A DNA stretch of 64,000 nucleotides, taken from Siphonodentalium dalli (Eukaryota > Mollusca > Scaphopoda > Gadilida > Siphonodentaliidae). The stretch covers positions 195,307,887-195,371,886 of the forward strand of contig CP136062.1 of assembly GCA_032622095.1 (NCBI GenBank), in the 5' to 3' direction. Each line of letters opens with the position of its first letter. Position 1 is the first letter of the stretch. Shown here one piece after another: positions 22,141 to 34,345 of the stretch. Under the pieces are notes generated by a model. The model searched no databases, had not been told where the DNA came from, and saw only the letters and a program-made list of their open reading frames with translations. Made by a program: the position numbers and the translations under genes.

Positions 22141-23760
22141 AGGGTTACCCGGCGTTGCCCAGGTTAAGTGATGTGAAACCCTCTGTGGGTATTTGGTGGG
22201 AATAGAGAATACTCTTGCTCTCAAAGTGTTACATGTATTCTCATAAATTGTATATCCAAATGGCATCTCAAAACATGATTCTTACACATGGAATATAAGT
22301 AGAGGCTCACCTTTCAGGTCGGAGCGATTATCATTTTGTTTATCGCGTTTAATCCGTCCCACCAATAAAGAAGTATTTATTTATTTACAACTGCGTATAC
22401 TTCAGACGTTATAGCATGAAACATGAACATCATAAACACATTAGTTCGAAAAATTAAAAGACGACAATTGTGTTTTACATAGAGATGTATCAATCAATCA
22501 ATCAATCAATCTAGTTTATCATATCTTCATGAAGATACATATGTTTTAAAGATATGTCAGGTGCTCCTCTGTTCTGGTGCTATATACTGGCTAATCATTT
22601 TTAGTTTAAAAGAAATGATGTTATGTACGTATAGCAGCTACATGTGCCCGACACAGCGATATTTTGAGTAGTTTATGTTAGGCGATGAGTATGTTCTAAA
22701 AAATGAAAGAAATCCTCTGTATCGGGTAGATATACCCTTGTCAGATGTCACTATTGGAGAATTCTGTACTACGGACTGCGTTTTCCTTATCTCAGAAGTA
22801 ACCATATTTGACTGCACACTGTGACCACTATTTCTGAACAGGCGTGCTCTACATTTCGATATCTCTTGGCAATTATTGTAATTTTTTTGTGGAAACTATA
22901 TTGAATGGGACATACTCAATCGTATTATAATATATACATGAGCCATTCTAATATGCAATCCTCTGACGATTCAAGGTCCCTCAGTTTGAATGAATATATG
23001 TATCTCTTAAATAGATTGATATAAATATACTTTTAATGCTTTCTTCTATGTATCTGTGTTGCTAGATCATTATAGGAATGCCCTGATTTCCATCCCCATA
23101 TAAATATATAGTTGAAAAGATATAATTTGTTCAAGTGACTTAATTCGGTCACCATAAAATTTTGTCGAGATTGTGAAATTGGAATGCTAGTGATCTCCTC
23201 TCGCCATCCATGACCCAAACGGCCTCAAATGTGATTTAATTCAACATATCATTAGAGAAGAACGTGCATGAATTTGGTGGAATCAGTGCTAAATATATTT
23301 GTATCAACTTTGGTGCAACTCTCCTCATGCATGACTTGAACTGCGCCACTTTTGTCATATTTAAACCACGTCTATTATACTCATGCATGCATTATATAAT
23401 GGAGATGAATATATATAAGTTTGATGGTAATCGGCAACTAAACAAATTCTTATCATAGTTATTACCCCCCCCCCCATCTCTCACTCAAACTGCACCAATT
23501 TCGCGTCTTTAAATCACACGTTTATATTCCTCGTATCACGGAGAAGAATAATATATCAATTTGGTCGAAATCTGCGCTAAAAATAGCCCCTCCCATGACA
23601 CCAACAATGTCACTTTAGAAAATTTTAACCCGCACCATTATCTTACTCGTAAAAAGTTACCCCTGATAGACCGCCTTGGTGCCATCTCGATTGTACCCTT
23701 AAAGTTATATATATATATAACACAGACAGATATTTGCAAATATTTGATTCATTATATATC
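22141..23760 (+). mobile_element. Unclassified repeat element, copy 1
   Basis: It begins near AGGGTTACCCGGCGTTGCCC, a terminal-looking motif. It holds diverged core repeats (about 140-170 bp, with TTTAAACCACACGATTAGA, ATGGAGAAGAA and AATCGGCGCTAAA). It ends with a distinctive tail (23600-23760) of AAAAGTTACCCCT, then AACACAGACAGA, then TTTGCAAATAT. The same tail ends copy 2. Class is unknown; the left boundary is tentative. Confidence 0.5.
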
Positions 23761-24521
23761 ATTTGAGAAGAACGTGTATGAGTTTGATGGTAATTGGCAC
23801 TAAACATATTTTTATAAGTTTTTGGTGACCCTCCCGTCCCTATTTCGGACTCAAGCGGCGCCACTTTTGACATCATTAAACCACACACTTAGACTCATTA
23901 TAGAGATGAATATATATAAAATTTATGAAACTTGGCGAGTATAAAATATTCGTATCAAATTTAGGGCCACCATTGCATATCTCTCATCCAAAAGGCACCA
24001 ACTTAGCGCATTTAAACCACACGATTAGATTATTCGTATCACGGAGAAGAATATGTATTAATCAGGTGGAAATCGGCGCTAAACGTATTGTTTATCAATG
24101 TTTGCGTCCCTCTCACCCTCTAGACACCCCTGACTCGAATGGCCCCACTTTTGACATATTTAAACCACCCAATTAGACTCCTGATATCATGGAGATTATT
24201 ATTTGTAAGTTTGGTGCTAGCACCAATATGACGTCTTTAAAATCACACGATTAGATTCCTCATATCATGGATAAGAATTTGTATCAATTTGGTGGAAATT
24301 GGCGCTAAAAATATTGTGTATCAATTTTGGTGCCCCTCTCCCTTTCAGTGCAACCCTGACTCGAATGACGCCACTTTTGAAAGCTTTAAGCCAGCCATTA
24401 GACACCGCATACCATGGGGATGAATTTGTATAAGTTTCGTGACAATCGGCGACTAAACCCATTCGTATCACATTTAGTACCCACCCACCCCCCCCCCCCC
24501 AACGACACCAATTTGGCGTCT

Positions 24522-25497
24522 TTAAGGGGGAGACGCACGTTTTGCATAAATCACAGTAAATCCAGCCAGAAATGGCAAGTGATTTTCAACAAAGAATTTC
24601 TCTGGATCTATCTGGTGAACAATCTTGAATTTTACATATGATAATTTTCATTATATATAGAATCAGAGCAATTATAAAGAAACAATAACAATAATGGATT
24701 TTAATACATTTGAGAGGTTGAACATATTTGTTTCGTTTCTGTCCCTTTCGGTACCGAGAACTGCCAGAAAAATTTATAAATTCAAACAACATGTCAACCA
24801 TCAAATAGCTTATTGTCTTGACTCCATGAGAGGAGGCTTCATTTGTATCATAATGTTGAGTTAGCTTTTTAATTGCATATTATAGCATCATACCCCATGT
24901 ATTATAATGAAGAATAAAGCAGTCACAAATATGCCAGCCCAATGAAAACAAATGTTCAAATGTGGTGCTGTCCACTCAAGCAGGGAGCAATCAACAGAAA
25001 TTAGGCCACAGTGTTAAGAGATATGGTGGTCAGATTTAACTTGGTTATGAACCCATGACCCAGAACTCAACTGAGCCCAATTTTTCAATGACCAACAAAC
25101 ATGGCATGCAAATTCTCAATAATAAAAAATTATTTATGGTAGTTGTCTTTCTGAATGAAAATAATCATTTAATTTCATGAATCAAGAAAAATTAAGTCTC
25201 CTCTCATGATCTTCAGATATGATATCATGTATATATGAAATGCACTTTCGAAAAAAAATCTGTTTTACAGTAGTTCTCGGTACCTGAACACAGTGAAATT
25301 TTAAAGATTTTTCATGCCATAAAAGTAAAGTAAATGAGATTATAATAACCAAATGTCCAATGGTTCTTATATATGGTACCACAATAATCTTTTGTACAAA
25401 ATTTCACAAAGATATTCCTGATAGATTCTGATAGATTTAGAGAAAATACATTTTGAAATACCAGGAAATTTTGGCAAAACGTGCATCTGACCCTTAA
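24522..25497. mobile_element. TTAA-flanked 0.97-kb element with empty-site evidence
   Basis: TTAA is duplicated at 24522-24525 and 25494-25497. The ends GGGGGAGACGCACGTTTTGC and, inverted, GGGTCAGATGCACGTTTTGC form the terminal repeats. Removing the insert and one TTAA restores the core-repeat reading GGCGTCTTTAAATCACAC, as in intact neighbours near 23500. It is non-coding and piggyBac-type by target choice. Confidence 0.85.
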
Positions 25498-25619
25498 ATC
25501 ACACAATAAGATTCATTGTATCATGGAGAAGATCTCAGAAGAATGTGCATAAATTTGGTGGAATTCGGCGCTAAAATTATTTTAATCAAATTTGGTGCAC
25601 CTCTCCCATTCCGGGCATC

Positions 25620-25843
25620 TATATATATGCTTTATTCTCTGATCCATACACACATTACATGATATTGAGAAAAATAGTGTATATACAAAAGAATGATAGA
25701 AGGAAGGTAATTTTATGTACATGATATGCTCAGCGACCTCCCGCTTTGCGTCTATTCGTTCATCATCACATTATCAGCATCAACAACAGTATACCTCGTC
25801 GTCAACATCATCATCATCATCATCATCATCATCGTCGTCGTCG

Positions 25844-25885
<42 letters not shown>

Positions 25886-26270
25886 CCGTCAAGATTATCA
25901 TTATGTGCATCGACATCGTCATCGCGAACATTATCATTAACAAAAACATCCATCAGCACAATCATGTCATCGTCATATATAACTCGTCATCATTATAATC
26001 AACATTATCGCAATCATCGTCATGTTTGCCATCGTCTTATAATTTCTCGGCAACAACAACAACAACAGTTATATATAGTCATCATTACCTAACGTAATTG
26101 TCAATATATAAAGCTAAAAATAACGGTTAATTTCCCTAATGAAGGAACATAGTCGGCGGAGGGATGCTATATCGGTCATATTAAATAATCCGTCAAGAAT
26201 ATCGATGGTAGCATGTCTCTTTCTGATATATTTAGCGGGAGAAAACGATTTCTAACATCTATAAAGTGGT
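25620..26270. repeat. Interrupting segment with (TCA)n microsatellite
   Basis: The core repeat stops after CCATTCCGGGCA and resumes at CCCTGACGCGAATGG. Between them is AT-rich DNA with a long TCA/TCG run (25798-25890 and scattered to 25990) and a short CAA run near 26055. The left edge ATCTATATATATG resembles a Helitron 5' end, but no CTRR-type 3' end was found. Confidence 0.5.
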
Positions 26271-26575
26271 TCCCTGACGCGAATGGCGCGAATTTTGACA
26301 TATTTAAGCCACACCATTAGTTTCCTCATATTATGGGAATGATTATATGTAAGTTTGGTGGCAATCGGCGACAATTTTGTTTGCCCCTCCCCCTTTTCTG
26401 CCCCTGACAACAACGGCGTCACTTTAGAAAATTCTAACCCTCGCCATTATCTTTATCGTAAAAAGTTACCCCTATTAGATCCCTTTTGTGCCATCTAGGT
26501 GGTCCCCTGTGAATTTCTATAGAACACAGACAGACAGACAGACAGACAGACATTCGCAAATATAGATATAGATTA

Positions 26576-27841
26576 ATCAAATAATTTTGTGGCTATACTG
26601 GCGAGCTCTCGTAGCGTCGCTGACCTCTCTCACGTGATCGACACTGTAAAATACCATAATTTGCAAGATTCTTGTAAATTGGAGAAATACATGTTCAATA
26701 ATAATTGAGTCGCCGAAAACACAGGCTGCGCACATAATACCATAATTGTGTTCAAACCGGTCCATAAATAATTAGTTTTCCAAATAATTGTCAGATTTGC
26801 GTGGTACTATTTTGTATACTTATAAATGTACCGCAGTATTATAGAAGCGAAATCTGAAAGTTTTCACAAAGGTAACGCGCATGAGATCAGTATGCACCTA
26901 AACTAGACTTGTATGGGACTATATTTTGTCTACTTATACCGGAGTATTATTAGAAGCGAAATCTGAAAGTTTTCACAAAGGTTAACGCGCATGAGATCCG
27001 TATACCTATGAAGCTGTATTATATGGTGTTCTATATATAGATCACGTCGCATGGAATAGTATCAGAGCACGCGCTAAACGTAACGTAAAGTGGCGCTCTC
27101 GAAATCGAGAAATCGCCACCTTGTCGTTAGTATTTCCACAAATTACCCAGCACAACACAACACAATGCTGAGATTAAAGCTATATGTTATGTAAACAAAC
27201 AGTACGTAAAGAGTATGCGATAATCTCAACACTCATCGCCGGGGAGCTAGACCCCATTAGTTGAACTTTGGTCAGAAATGCCACCAATTTGTTTATAACA
27301 TATCAGTATAGCGCTCGCTAACCGTCGCCTCTCAAGATTTCAGTGTTGAATGGGTCACCGTAAATCAATCTCCTAAAAAAAATAGCCACGTTGTTGAGTG
27401 TTGTGCTTATCGCTCACTATTTACGTGCTGTATATAAACTCACGTTCGACTTACACAAAATGTGTTTTGTGGATAATATCGCATTCATACTACCGTATGA
27501 TTATAGTATACTATATAATACTAACCAACAAGGGCCATAACATGTAGATATACAAATAGATTAGGTGAATAGCAATTATACCCACACAGGTTGATACTTT
27601 GCAATATATTCACAAGTCGCATTAATTAATGTTCCGGTTTAAATCTGGTACCAAAGGTACTGAAAAGGCGTTTATATTTCGTGGACGTATACCGGTATAT
27701 ACAAATTTAATGTATATGTGCCACGCCCTGTAATTTTGACTTGGAAGGAATATAAATTTTCGAATAACGTAGTACGTTATTATCATATTTGATACAAGTT
27801 TCATGTTTCGCGCATTAAATCGGTGATATTATTAGATTAAT
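26576..27841. other. No gene; contains a two-copy tandem duplication
   Basis: A segment of about 108 bp around GAAGCGAAATCTGAAAGTTT occurs at about 26810-26893 and 26925-27003 with small differences. The rest is unrecognised. Confidence 0.5.
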
Positions 27842-28280
27842 TTAACCCTTTCAGTGCCAGGTCCGATTTTGTATCAACCCATATACCCTGTGCCAATGCA
27901 TTCTCTTATATATGCGAGTCGACCATAGGTCGCCTCGCATATATAAGAGAATGCATTGGCCTAACAATTTTTCATCATTTGTTATTATTTTTTACAATTT
28001 TAATAAATGTTTTCTTATATTCTTTAACAGACTTATTTTGTATAGGTTTAGTGCCAGGGAATCTTACGTTTTTCATGGGCATCAAAATTATTACTATGAA
28101 TACTTGGTGATAGTTTTGAGTTATAACATGCCCCTAAGGTTTTATCCAGTTTGTTTTTAAATTCGCTATAGCATGCTTAAGCATACCCAAAAAAAATTCA
28201 ACCCAAAAAAATCTAAGGCCCGATTTTACAGACCATAAATTAGGGCCGATGAGATCGGCCCCTGGCACTGAAAGGGTTAA
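27842..28280. mobile_element. piggyBac-like MITE, copy 2
   Basis: TTAA at 27842-27845 and 28277-28280 flanks perfect termini CCCTTTCAGTGCCAGG. A perfect 29-bp-armed hairpin (27894-27960) with ATGCATTCTCTTATATATGC is shared with 15714-15940 in inverted orientation. The remaining 300 bp are AT-rich and non-coding. Confidence 0.85.
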
Positions 28281-29300
28281 TGCAGACGGAATTGAATTGG
28301 TATTGACAGACGTGTTATCGGTAAGAGACAATGCCGGTAAAATTAGGTTATACGGGTGTTTGTCGCTAATGTACGCGACCAGTAAAACCACATTGTACGG
28401 AAAATATGGTTTACTGTATGTAGGCCAAGTATATACTGGGAAGCTTGAACAGCTTACTTTCAGTAATTTCTCGACTTTTTTCAAACTATATACACTGCAG
28501 ATAATACGGGTAACCAAATAGGCCTTGTTTGGTTCTACATTTTTTCCCATGAATCAGAACCAATGAATTTGGTTCTTTGTGGCCAAGGAACTATTTGTTT
28601 CATGTGGATATCATATGGAACCTATATATAGTCCAAAACCTAATGGTTCTACACGCTATCAACCAACGAAACATTGAACCAAATACGTCAAAGCGACTGG
28701 TTCTTATTTCATAAAGAACCAGAATATAAACGTTGTATTCATATAAATTTATCAGACTTACATTTGTCCTAGAATTTTAGCCTATATAGCGAAACAATGT
28801 AAGCTATTTGATTCTGAGTAACAACCATATTGGTTCTGGGTTCTGGCTTGGTATTATATATGAACCATATACGTCTGGGGCGTTTTTGGTTCTTCGCCAG
28901 TTGTATGTGGTGTTGTATGGGTTCTTCACGTTTTGTTTTTGTTTTGCATTGTATAAGGTCATGAAATTGCTTTGATATAATGCCCATAAGGTTTCCAGGT
29001 GGGTCTTTTTAAAGTTTAATCGTTAAATTTCAATATAGGCTGATCCAGCGCTGTCGCACGAATGACTGGGTCATGATCAAATTACCCCAAACATGACACC
29101 TACTTCAACACGCGATGAATGTTAATTACCAGGATTCCCCTGTTGCAGCAGAAAATTATATATCACATGAAAACGATTCGCATCCGCTTCATTATTATTT
29201 ATTTTTTTCACAGATGACTGCACTGTGACTACTAGAGAGACAGCGAAAGCCGTTATTTATGCTGTGAAAATAAAATTCGATTAAGCTAATCATAAATACG
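28281..29300. other. GGTTCT/AGAACC-rich stretch, no gene recognised
   Basis: From about 28509 to 28940 the words GGTTCT, AGAACC and GAACCA occur about a dozen times in both orientations without fixed spacing. An open frame crosses 28281-28521 on both strands and is not supported by splice signals. Confidence 0.4.
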
Positions 29301-29456
29301 CCATCGATTATCATGTGCATGGTGGGACAATGCACCATGCATGGTGGTACATCATACAGTCTAGATTACGTCATCGATTACTGTACATTATAATGCAGTC
29401 TATATGGCGTCATCGATTGCCACACATGATGGTACATCATGCAGTCTGGATGCCAT
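29301..29456. repeat. Three diverged copies of a roughly 50-bp repeat
   Basis: The copies share CGTCATCGATTA, GTACATCAT and GCAGTCT words, at about 29301, 29370 and 29408. Confidence 0.65.
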
Positions 29457-30623
29457 AAAATTAAAACAAATTCTTCAAATTGGTGCGAGGTCTCACCACA
29501 TGGAAAATGTGTGCTATATAATGTAATTCACTATCTTTTATATAAAAATTATAAACATCACCATTCCCATGATGTTACCATGGTAAGAGAGTTTTATATC
29601 TGCCAGATGGAATATTGGTTCACGGCGTGTGGTGTTAAACTGATATGGAACACTTCGTTCCCACAGTGGGGTGTGCAGCATTCGAATAGTATAATACAGC
29701 GAGTAGGCTTACCCGAAGTAGTTATTTTCATAAATTCCAAATACATGTAAATATTGACATGTCAGATTTATGGAAGCACGCAGACTCAGTATATATATAT
29801 ACATGTGTGAATATTCATTGTTTCAATGTGCTTGTTTCAGTGGGCGTACATGGGCATATTCTCATTTCTTATCGAAATGGCCATCGATCTGAAGGGCACA
29901 TTCAGATATCCTTCAACTCAGATCAAGGTTGACAATTCGGTCCCGATTTGTGCCCTTGTCGGGGTTCGAAACCGCGCCAAACTGATCTAGCCCAGACTAC
30001 GACGACGGTCCACGAACTACATGTATAAACCTCGGCTAAACGGTGGGCATCATTAAAATGAAAGCCCTTTCATTGAGAGATAAGCTGCGTATCAATATGA
30101 AGATGTGTTCGAATGTTGACACAGAACAGATCTATATAGTTATATAAGCGAGATTACTGAGCCGCTACCATATTGGATACACCCAGCCCCCATTCCGCGG
30201 TTTACGTGCTACAGGTAAAAGTTCCGAGTAGCATTCCATATATATTGAAATATTAATGAATGCCATATACATAAATAGTGTATGATCATACGATTACGGA
30301 GGCGTGTATGAGTGTCCGTTGTTTCAATGTGCTTGCCTCAGTGAAATTGAACTAATTCTCATTTCTTATTTTAATGGTACATTGAGATGTCCCTCGATCC
30401 ATTTTATGCTTAGTTCAAGTTTCGACAATTTTAGTTGATTGCTACTGTTTTACATGTGGAGATAGCGTTTGGGTACTAACTTATCTGTTTTATTCACCGA
30501 AATAAGCCAATAATATAAGGTACGCGGGTGATGTTAAAGTAAATATTGATTTAAGATGTATTCAGGGTTCCAGACCTCCAGTTACAACAACAACAACAAC
30601 AACTACTACATAAAACATCTGAT
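29457..30623. other. No gene recognised
   Basis: Contains a (CAA)n run near 30585. The segment 30155-30270 (GAGCCGCTACCATATTGGAT, then GCATTCCATATATATTG) is related to the foldback repeats at 33184-33500 and 44802-45036. Confidence 0.4.
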
Positions 30624-31110
30624 TTAAAGGTACTCAATCCGAACAGAGGGTCCACATCTCAACAGATTCCAACAACAACAATCCGATCAGAGGGTCCTAT
30701 ATTACTATCTCTTTGGCGTTGGGGGTAAAAAATATTTGATTCGAGTCGAAGAACCCATCAAACAAAGCTCAGAGTTATTAGATATTGATTTTTGAAATTT
30801 GTTATTTGCTCGGGATGAGTACTAATAATTGCCGTCAATTTCGTAACCTGCTCGAGATGTGTACACCAAAACAATATTCAAACAGACAAGGATGGATAAC
30901 TCTAAAATCAAGTGGTAATAATAACGCAATTTTGACTGAGTTCTGGGCCAGAAAGTATTCCCGATAATGAAAAATAATAGATTTCTAAAATCGATATCTA
31001 ACAAATCTGAGATTTGATGGGTGATTTCCTCGACTCGAATCAAATATTTTTGACCCCCGAAGCCATTGAATAGTAATTGAGAGGAGTTTTATCGGATTGA
31101 GTACCTTTAA
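30624..31110. mobile_element. TTAA-flanked MITE, AGGTACTCAATCCGA family, copy 1
   Basis: TTAA stands at 30624-30627 and 31107-31110. The termini read AGGTACTCAATCCGA on both strands. Internally it has ATATTTGATTCGAGTCGA and, near the other end, its complement, with GATGGATAACTCTAAAA in the middle. Relatives are at 43205-43528 and 45200-45735. Confidence 0.8.
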
Positions 31111-31900
31111 CATTATTTTCTTCTTTGTTCTGTTGAGAAAAAAAAAAACGAAAAGCAAATACGACATAACAATTAGACCTATAAAACCCTAAGATATATT
31201 ATCATTTTTTATTGAAAATTATTAACAACATAATTTTCAGTGTCCCCACTGTGTGTGTGGACGTTTGTGAACGCTGGTTTGCGGTAAACTGTTGTAAACA
31301 AAAGCCGCTCACCTCAGACTTACTGCCTTACGTATATTGTCATGTTTTCCTTTAACTGTATAAAATTCCCAGCCCGGGTTCCAACCTGCCTCGATGAGCG
31401 ATGTGTTCCGCTACATGTTCGTACTAATTTGGTTTCAGTGTCGTGTCTGGTTCTCTCCTAAATGAAGATTGAACCTCATATATTTACAAAAACGCGCGAC
31501 GTTTGCGATAAAAAGCACATTTCTCAATCTATTTCCCAAACTATATTTAATAGCAAGGTCATGATTTCGGATGCCTTAATATCCCAATGAAAGTCACGCG
31601 TAGCGTTTCGACAATGTTTCCTATGATTTTCGATATAGTAGCCCGATTTCAAATCGTGGTGCTCAGCGGTGCTCCAACAAAATTGAGCGTCTGGTAAAAT
31701 CTGTCAAACAGGCATTGAACTTCTGGTATTTTTTTTCTCTTATTTTTATTGAACGTCTTGTAAACTTTCGAGTACACCCTGTAAACTGCCTATTAAGGAC
31801 GGTAAAATAAGATTGTGGCACAAACTATGGTACATCAGGGTTGAGGAAACTGCTGGAAGACTGAATAGTGAGAATCATTGAGAATGGATGTTATCATCAA
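31111..31900. other. No gene recognised
   Basis: Unique-looking AT-rich DNA up to the target duplication ATCAA (31896-31900) of the LTR element. Confidence 0.35.
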
Positions 31901-32010
31901 TAGAGAACTATTGACTATTCACTAATTGTAACACCTCTATATTTTCAGATATACAGTCCCATCATTTGTATTCTGAATAAAGATGAACAAAATGGACGCG
32001 TTCCTATCTA
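31901..32010 (+). repeat. 5' LTR (110 bp)
   Basis: It starts TAGAGAACTATTGACTATTC and ends GCGTTCCTATCTA. It contains GAATAAAGATG, a possible polyadenylation motif AATAAA. About 95% identical to the 3' LTR by direct comparison (5 differences). Confidence 0.9.
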
Positions 32011-32136
32011 TGATCGGACTCTACTAGTAACTCAGCAATTCGAGAAACCAGTGTCGGACATTCTTCACCGATAGCCAACTGTTTCGATAAATCTGCTCCA
32101 TTCGTATAACCATGCTGGCCATACACTGCCCCATCG

Positions 32137-32291
32137 ATGACTGATTATACAACACCCGACGTGGATGCAGTTGTAGCGGCAGCACTCATCACAACCCATT
32201 CCACCATCCACAGCACAATCGCTGCAAATTTTGCTACAGCAAAAATCGAGAAAGTGAAACGACCAACAATATCTTCCGCCGGCACGAGCCG
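32137..32291 (+). pseudogene. gag N-terminal part
   Basis: The frame from ATG at 32137 reads MTDYTTPDVDAVVAAAL and continues to KIEKVKRPTISSAGTS, the conserved start of gag in a widespread Ty3/gypsy lineage of invertebrates. The reading stops abruptly at 32291, where foreign DNA begins, and gag resumes at about 34346 with YFTSRWNDY. The fit of both sides shows an insertion rather than a deletion. Confidence 0.8.
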
Positions 32292-34345
32292 GGCGCACAC
32301 GTCGGAACATTGTTGTACAACATTGTTGTATGGGTCATACAACATTGTTGTAAGCGTCCGCACACGCTACAACAAAAGACACAACAAATGTTATACAACA
32401 ATGTTTTGACCAGCCGCACACGGCGAATATTTGTTGTACAACAAGTCACGTGATAAAACGTCATCAAGTCACGTGTTGGCTGCATACTAATTTCAGCTCT
32501 GGGTTTTTCCCCCCAAGTTGACAGATGCGGAAAGCATGCACCAGGCTCGATTTTGCCACGAATCTCTACCCTGGACCTGGCTAACGCGCGTTATATATAT
32601 ACACTGAACGGATTTGGACCAATTTAGTACTTTTTCATAGAATAGCTAGGTTATATGGAGTTATCATTATTAAACCTCCAGGCCATATATAATTTGGTTA
32701 TTTTGTACCTCTTGTGTTATTGGGGAGGGGATATCAGGAGTTATTATTAGACCTCCTTTATTAAACTATATGGAGTGGTGGGTGAGGGCATAATATACGC
32801 CAAACATGGACCTTGTTTTTTGTTTAATTTGGACAGAGTTACTCTTACAAGTGTTTATAAATAAATCTCATGTCCTTTCATTATTAATGGGAATTTTGGA
32901 AGGAGCGTGTAAGTCATGGACCTTGATTTCAAACCTTTGTTCATATTTTTTTTTAAATCGGCGCAGGCTTTCACCAATGATACATGACCGAGCGGAACAT
33001 GTTATTAGGTTCAAAATATGATGTAATTGTATTTACCAGCTGCTTGAGCGATAGCCAACTTCTGTGTTGAATATATTGTTATTTTCACTTCTATGTCTTG
33101 GTGAATTAACTTCCTATCCAAGGGAATGACACACCCACATCTTGAAAATTGTACAGGTCTGGGTGAATCAACAATAAGCGGGATCACTGAGTTGTGGCGA
33201 TATTGGATTCATCCAGCTCTGACCCATGGTTTCAGAGATTCATCCAACTCCGGTTGTGTGGCTCTATAGGGCTCAGGTCAACGTTCTCGAGCAGCATTTC
33301 CATATGTGGAAGTCATGAATAATTCATGACTTCCACACAGAGAATACCACTACATAACCCCCCGACCCATAGTTCCAAAACCATGGAACCGGGCATGGTA
33401 GGTCCAATATGGACATGACTCGCATGAGTCAGAGACAGCCAGATAGGGCATATTGATCGACAATAGCCCGATCGGGCAATAATCGACTGATTGATTTTCC
33501 ACAGCCATAACGGTTGCATAACAAATGTTTCGCTCTCTAAAATATTTGTTAATGTTATTTGAACTTATTTCTCAATTGGTATAATTTAACTATAAATTTT
33601 CACGGTAAACATCCATCAATTCTACGTGTAAATAGGAACCGGCAAATAATTTATAGTCAAGTTTGGCTATTATTATAGATAAATCGGTGCCGGTGGTTCA
33701 AATTCAATCAATTTTAATTTTCAGACCTGTACAAGCTGTAGACAGTGTAGTTTGTACAAATTACTATTGGCAAGACATGTGAAGTGTAACACCATTGGAT
33801 AGAAAATGTATTCACCAAGACCTATATTATGCAGTAGTCAGTGCAGTAGGCCCTACTGGATAACTGAACTGAAGTCTGGACCTGTGAGTGTGAACACAGA
33901 ACAGGAGAATCATTCTCACTCTCAGAAATTACAGAATTCCATGCGCTGGTGAATAAAATCAAATCACATTTCGAACCCAGGAACCACTCCGCTCGGTCAA
34001 ACTATATCGTTTCTCAATGTCTGCGACTATTTTGTATGAAAGCATGCTTCAGTTTTCAATGTTAGTTCAAAATATCGACTGTAATAAATTTCGAGGTGGG
34101 AGCCGCCATGTTTCTCTTCACCTTGCGATTTTACGCTGTAGTATATAGACTAAAAATAGAACGCTGTCCATCCATTGGCTACAACAAGCAACATAATCAA
34201 AATAATTTGATCTCTCACAACATTGTTGCACAACAAATTTATGTTGCGTACAACAAAAAACATACCACCGCACACGCTACAACAATGTTGTACAACAATG
34301 TTGTACAACATTGTTGTACAACATTGTTGCGACGTGTGCGGTGGG
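32292..34345. mobile_element. TIR transposon inserted in gag (about 2.05 kb)
   Basis: Both ends carry GCACACGTCG followed by runs of ACAACATTGTTGT palindromes (32300-32440 and 34215-34335), in inverted orientation. At 34270-34333 four palindromic units form one larger perfect palindrome. The interior has no transposase frame. It holds a further inverted pair with TCTTGGTGAAT near 33105 and its complement near 33820, and a foldback repeat at 33184-33500. The exact edges are set by the gag reading and could shift by a few bases; no target duplication was resolved. Confidence 0.7.
33184..33500. repeat. Foldback repeat nested in the gag insertion
   Basis: A hairpin TGGAAGTCATGAATAATTCA with its mirror lies at about 33304-33345. 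The flanks (AGCAGCATTTCCATATG, CATGGAACCGGGCATGG, GGGCATATTG) are shared with 44802-45036. This is a third level of nesting. Confidence 0.6.

Larger units (their letters stand above)
23761..26575 (+). mobile_element. Unclassified repeat element, copy 2, interrupted
   Basis: Core repeats of the copy 1 type continue (for example 23856, 23997, 24141, 24225, 24367, 26286). The element closes with the AAAAGTTACCCCT and ACAGACAGACAGACA tail (26450-26575). It is interrupted at 24522-25497 by a TTAA-flanked element and at about 25620-26270 by sequence containing a (TCA)n tract. Two core variants alternate, one with CACTTTTGACATATTTAA and one with GGCGTCTTTAAATCACACG. Confidence 0.55.

Noticed and set aside
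25620-25640. Helitron 5' end (ATCTATATATATG)
   Set aside because: No hairpin plus CTRR 3' end was found where the interrupted core repeat resumes.
25715-26092. Ser-, His-, Ile- and Asp-rich frames on both strands
   Set aside because: Translation of the (TCA)n tract in several frames.
28134-28550. 138-codon minus-strand and 90-codon plus-strand frames
   Set aside because: They overlap each other on opposite strands and run into the MITE at 27842-28280 without splice signals.
29930-29990. Possible tRNA B-box (GGGGTTCGAAACCGC)
   Set aside because: No matching A-box or cloverleaf could be folded around it.
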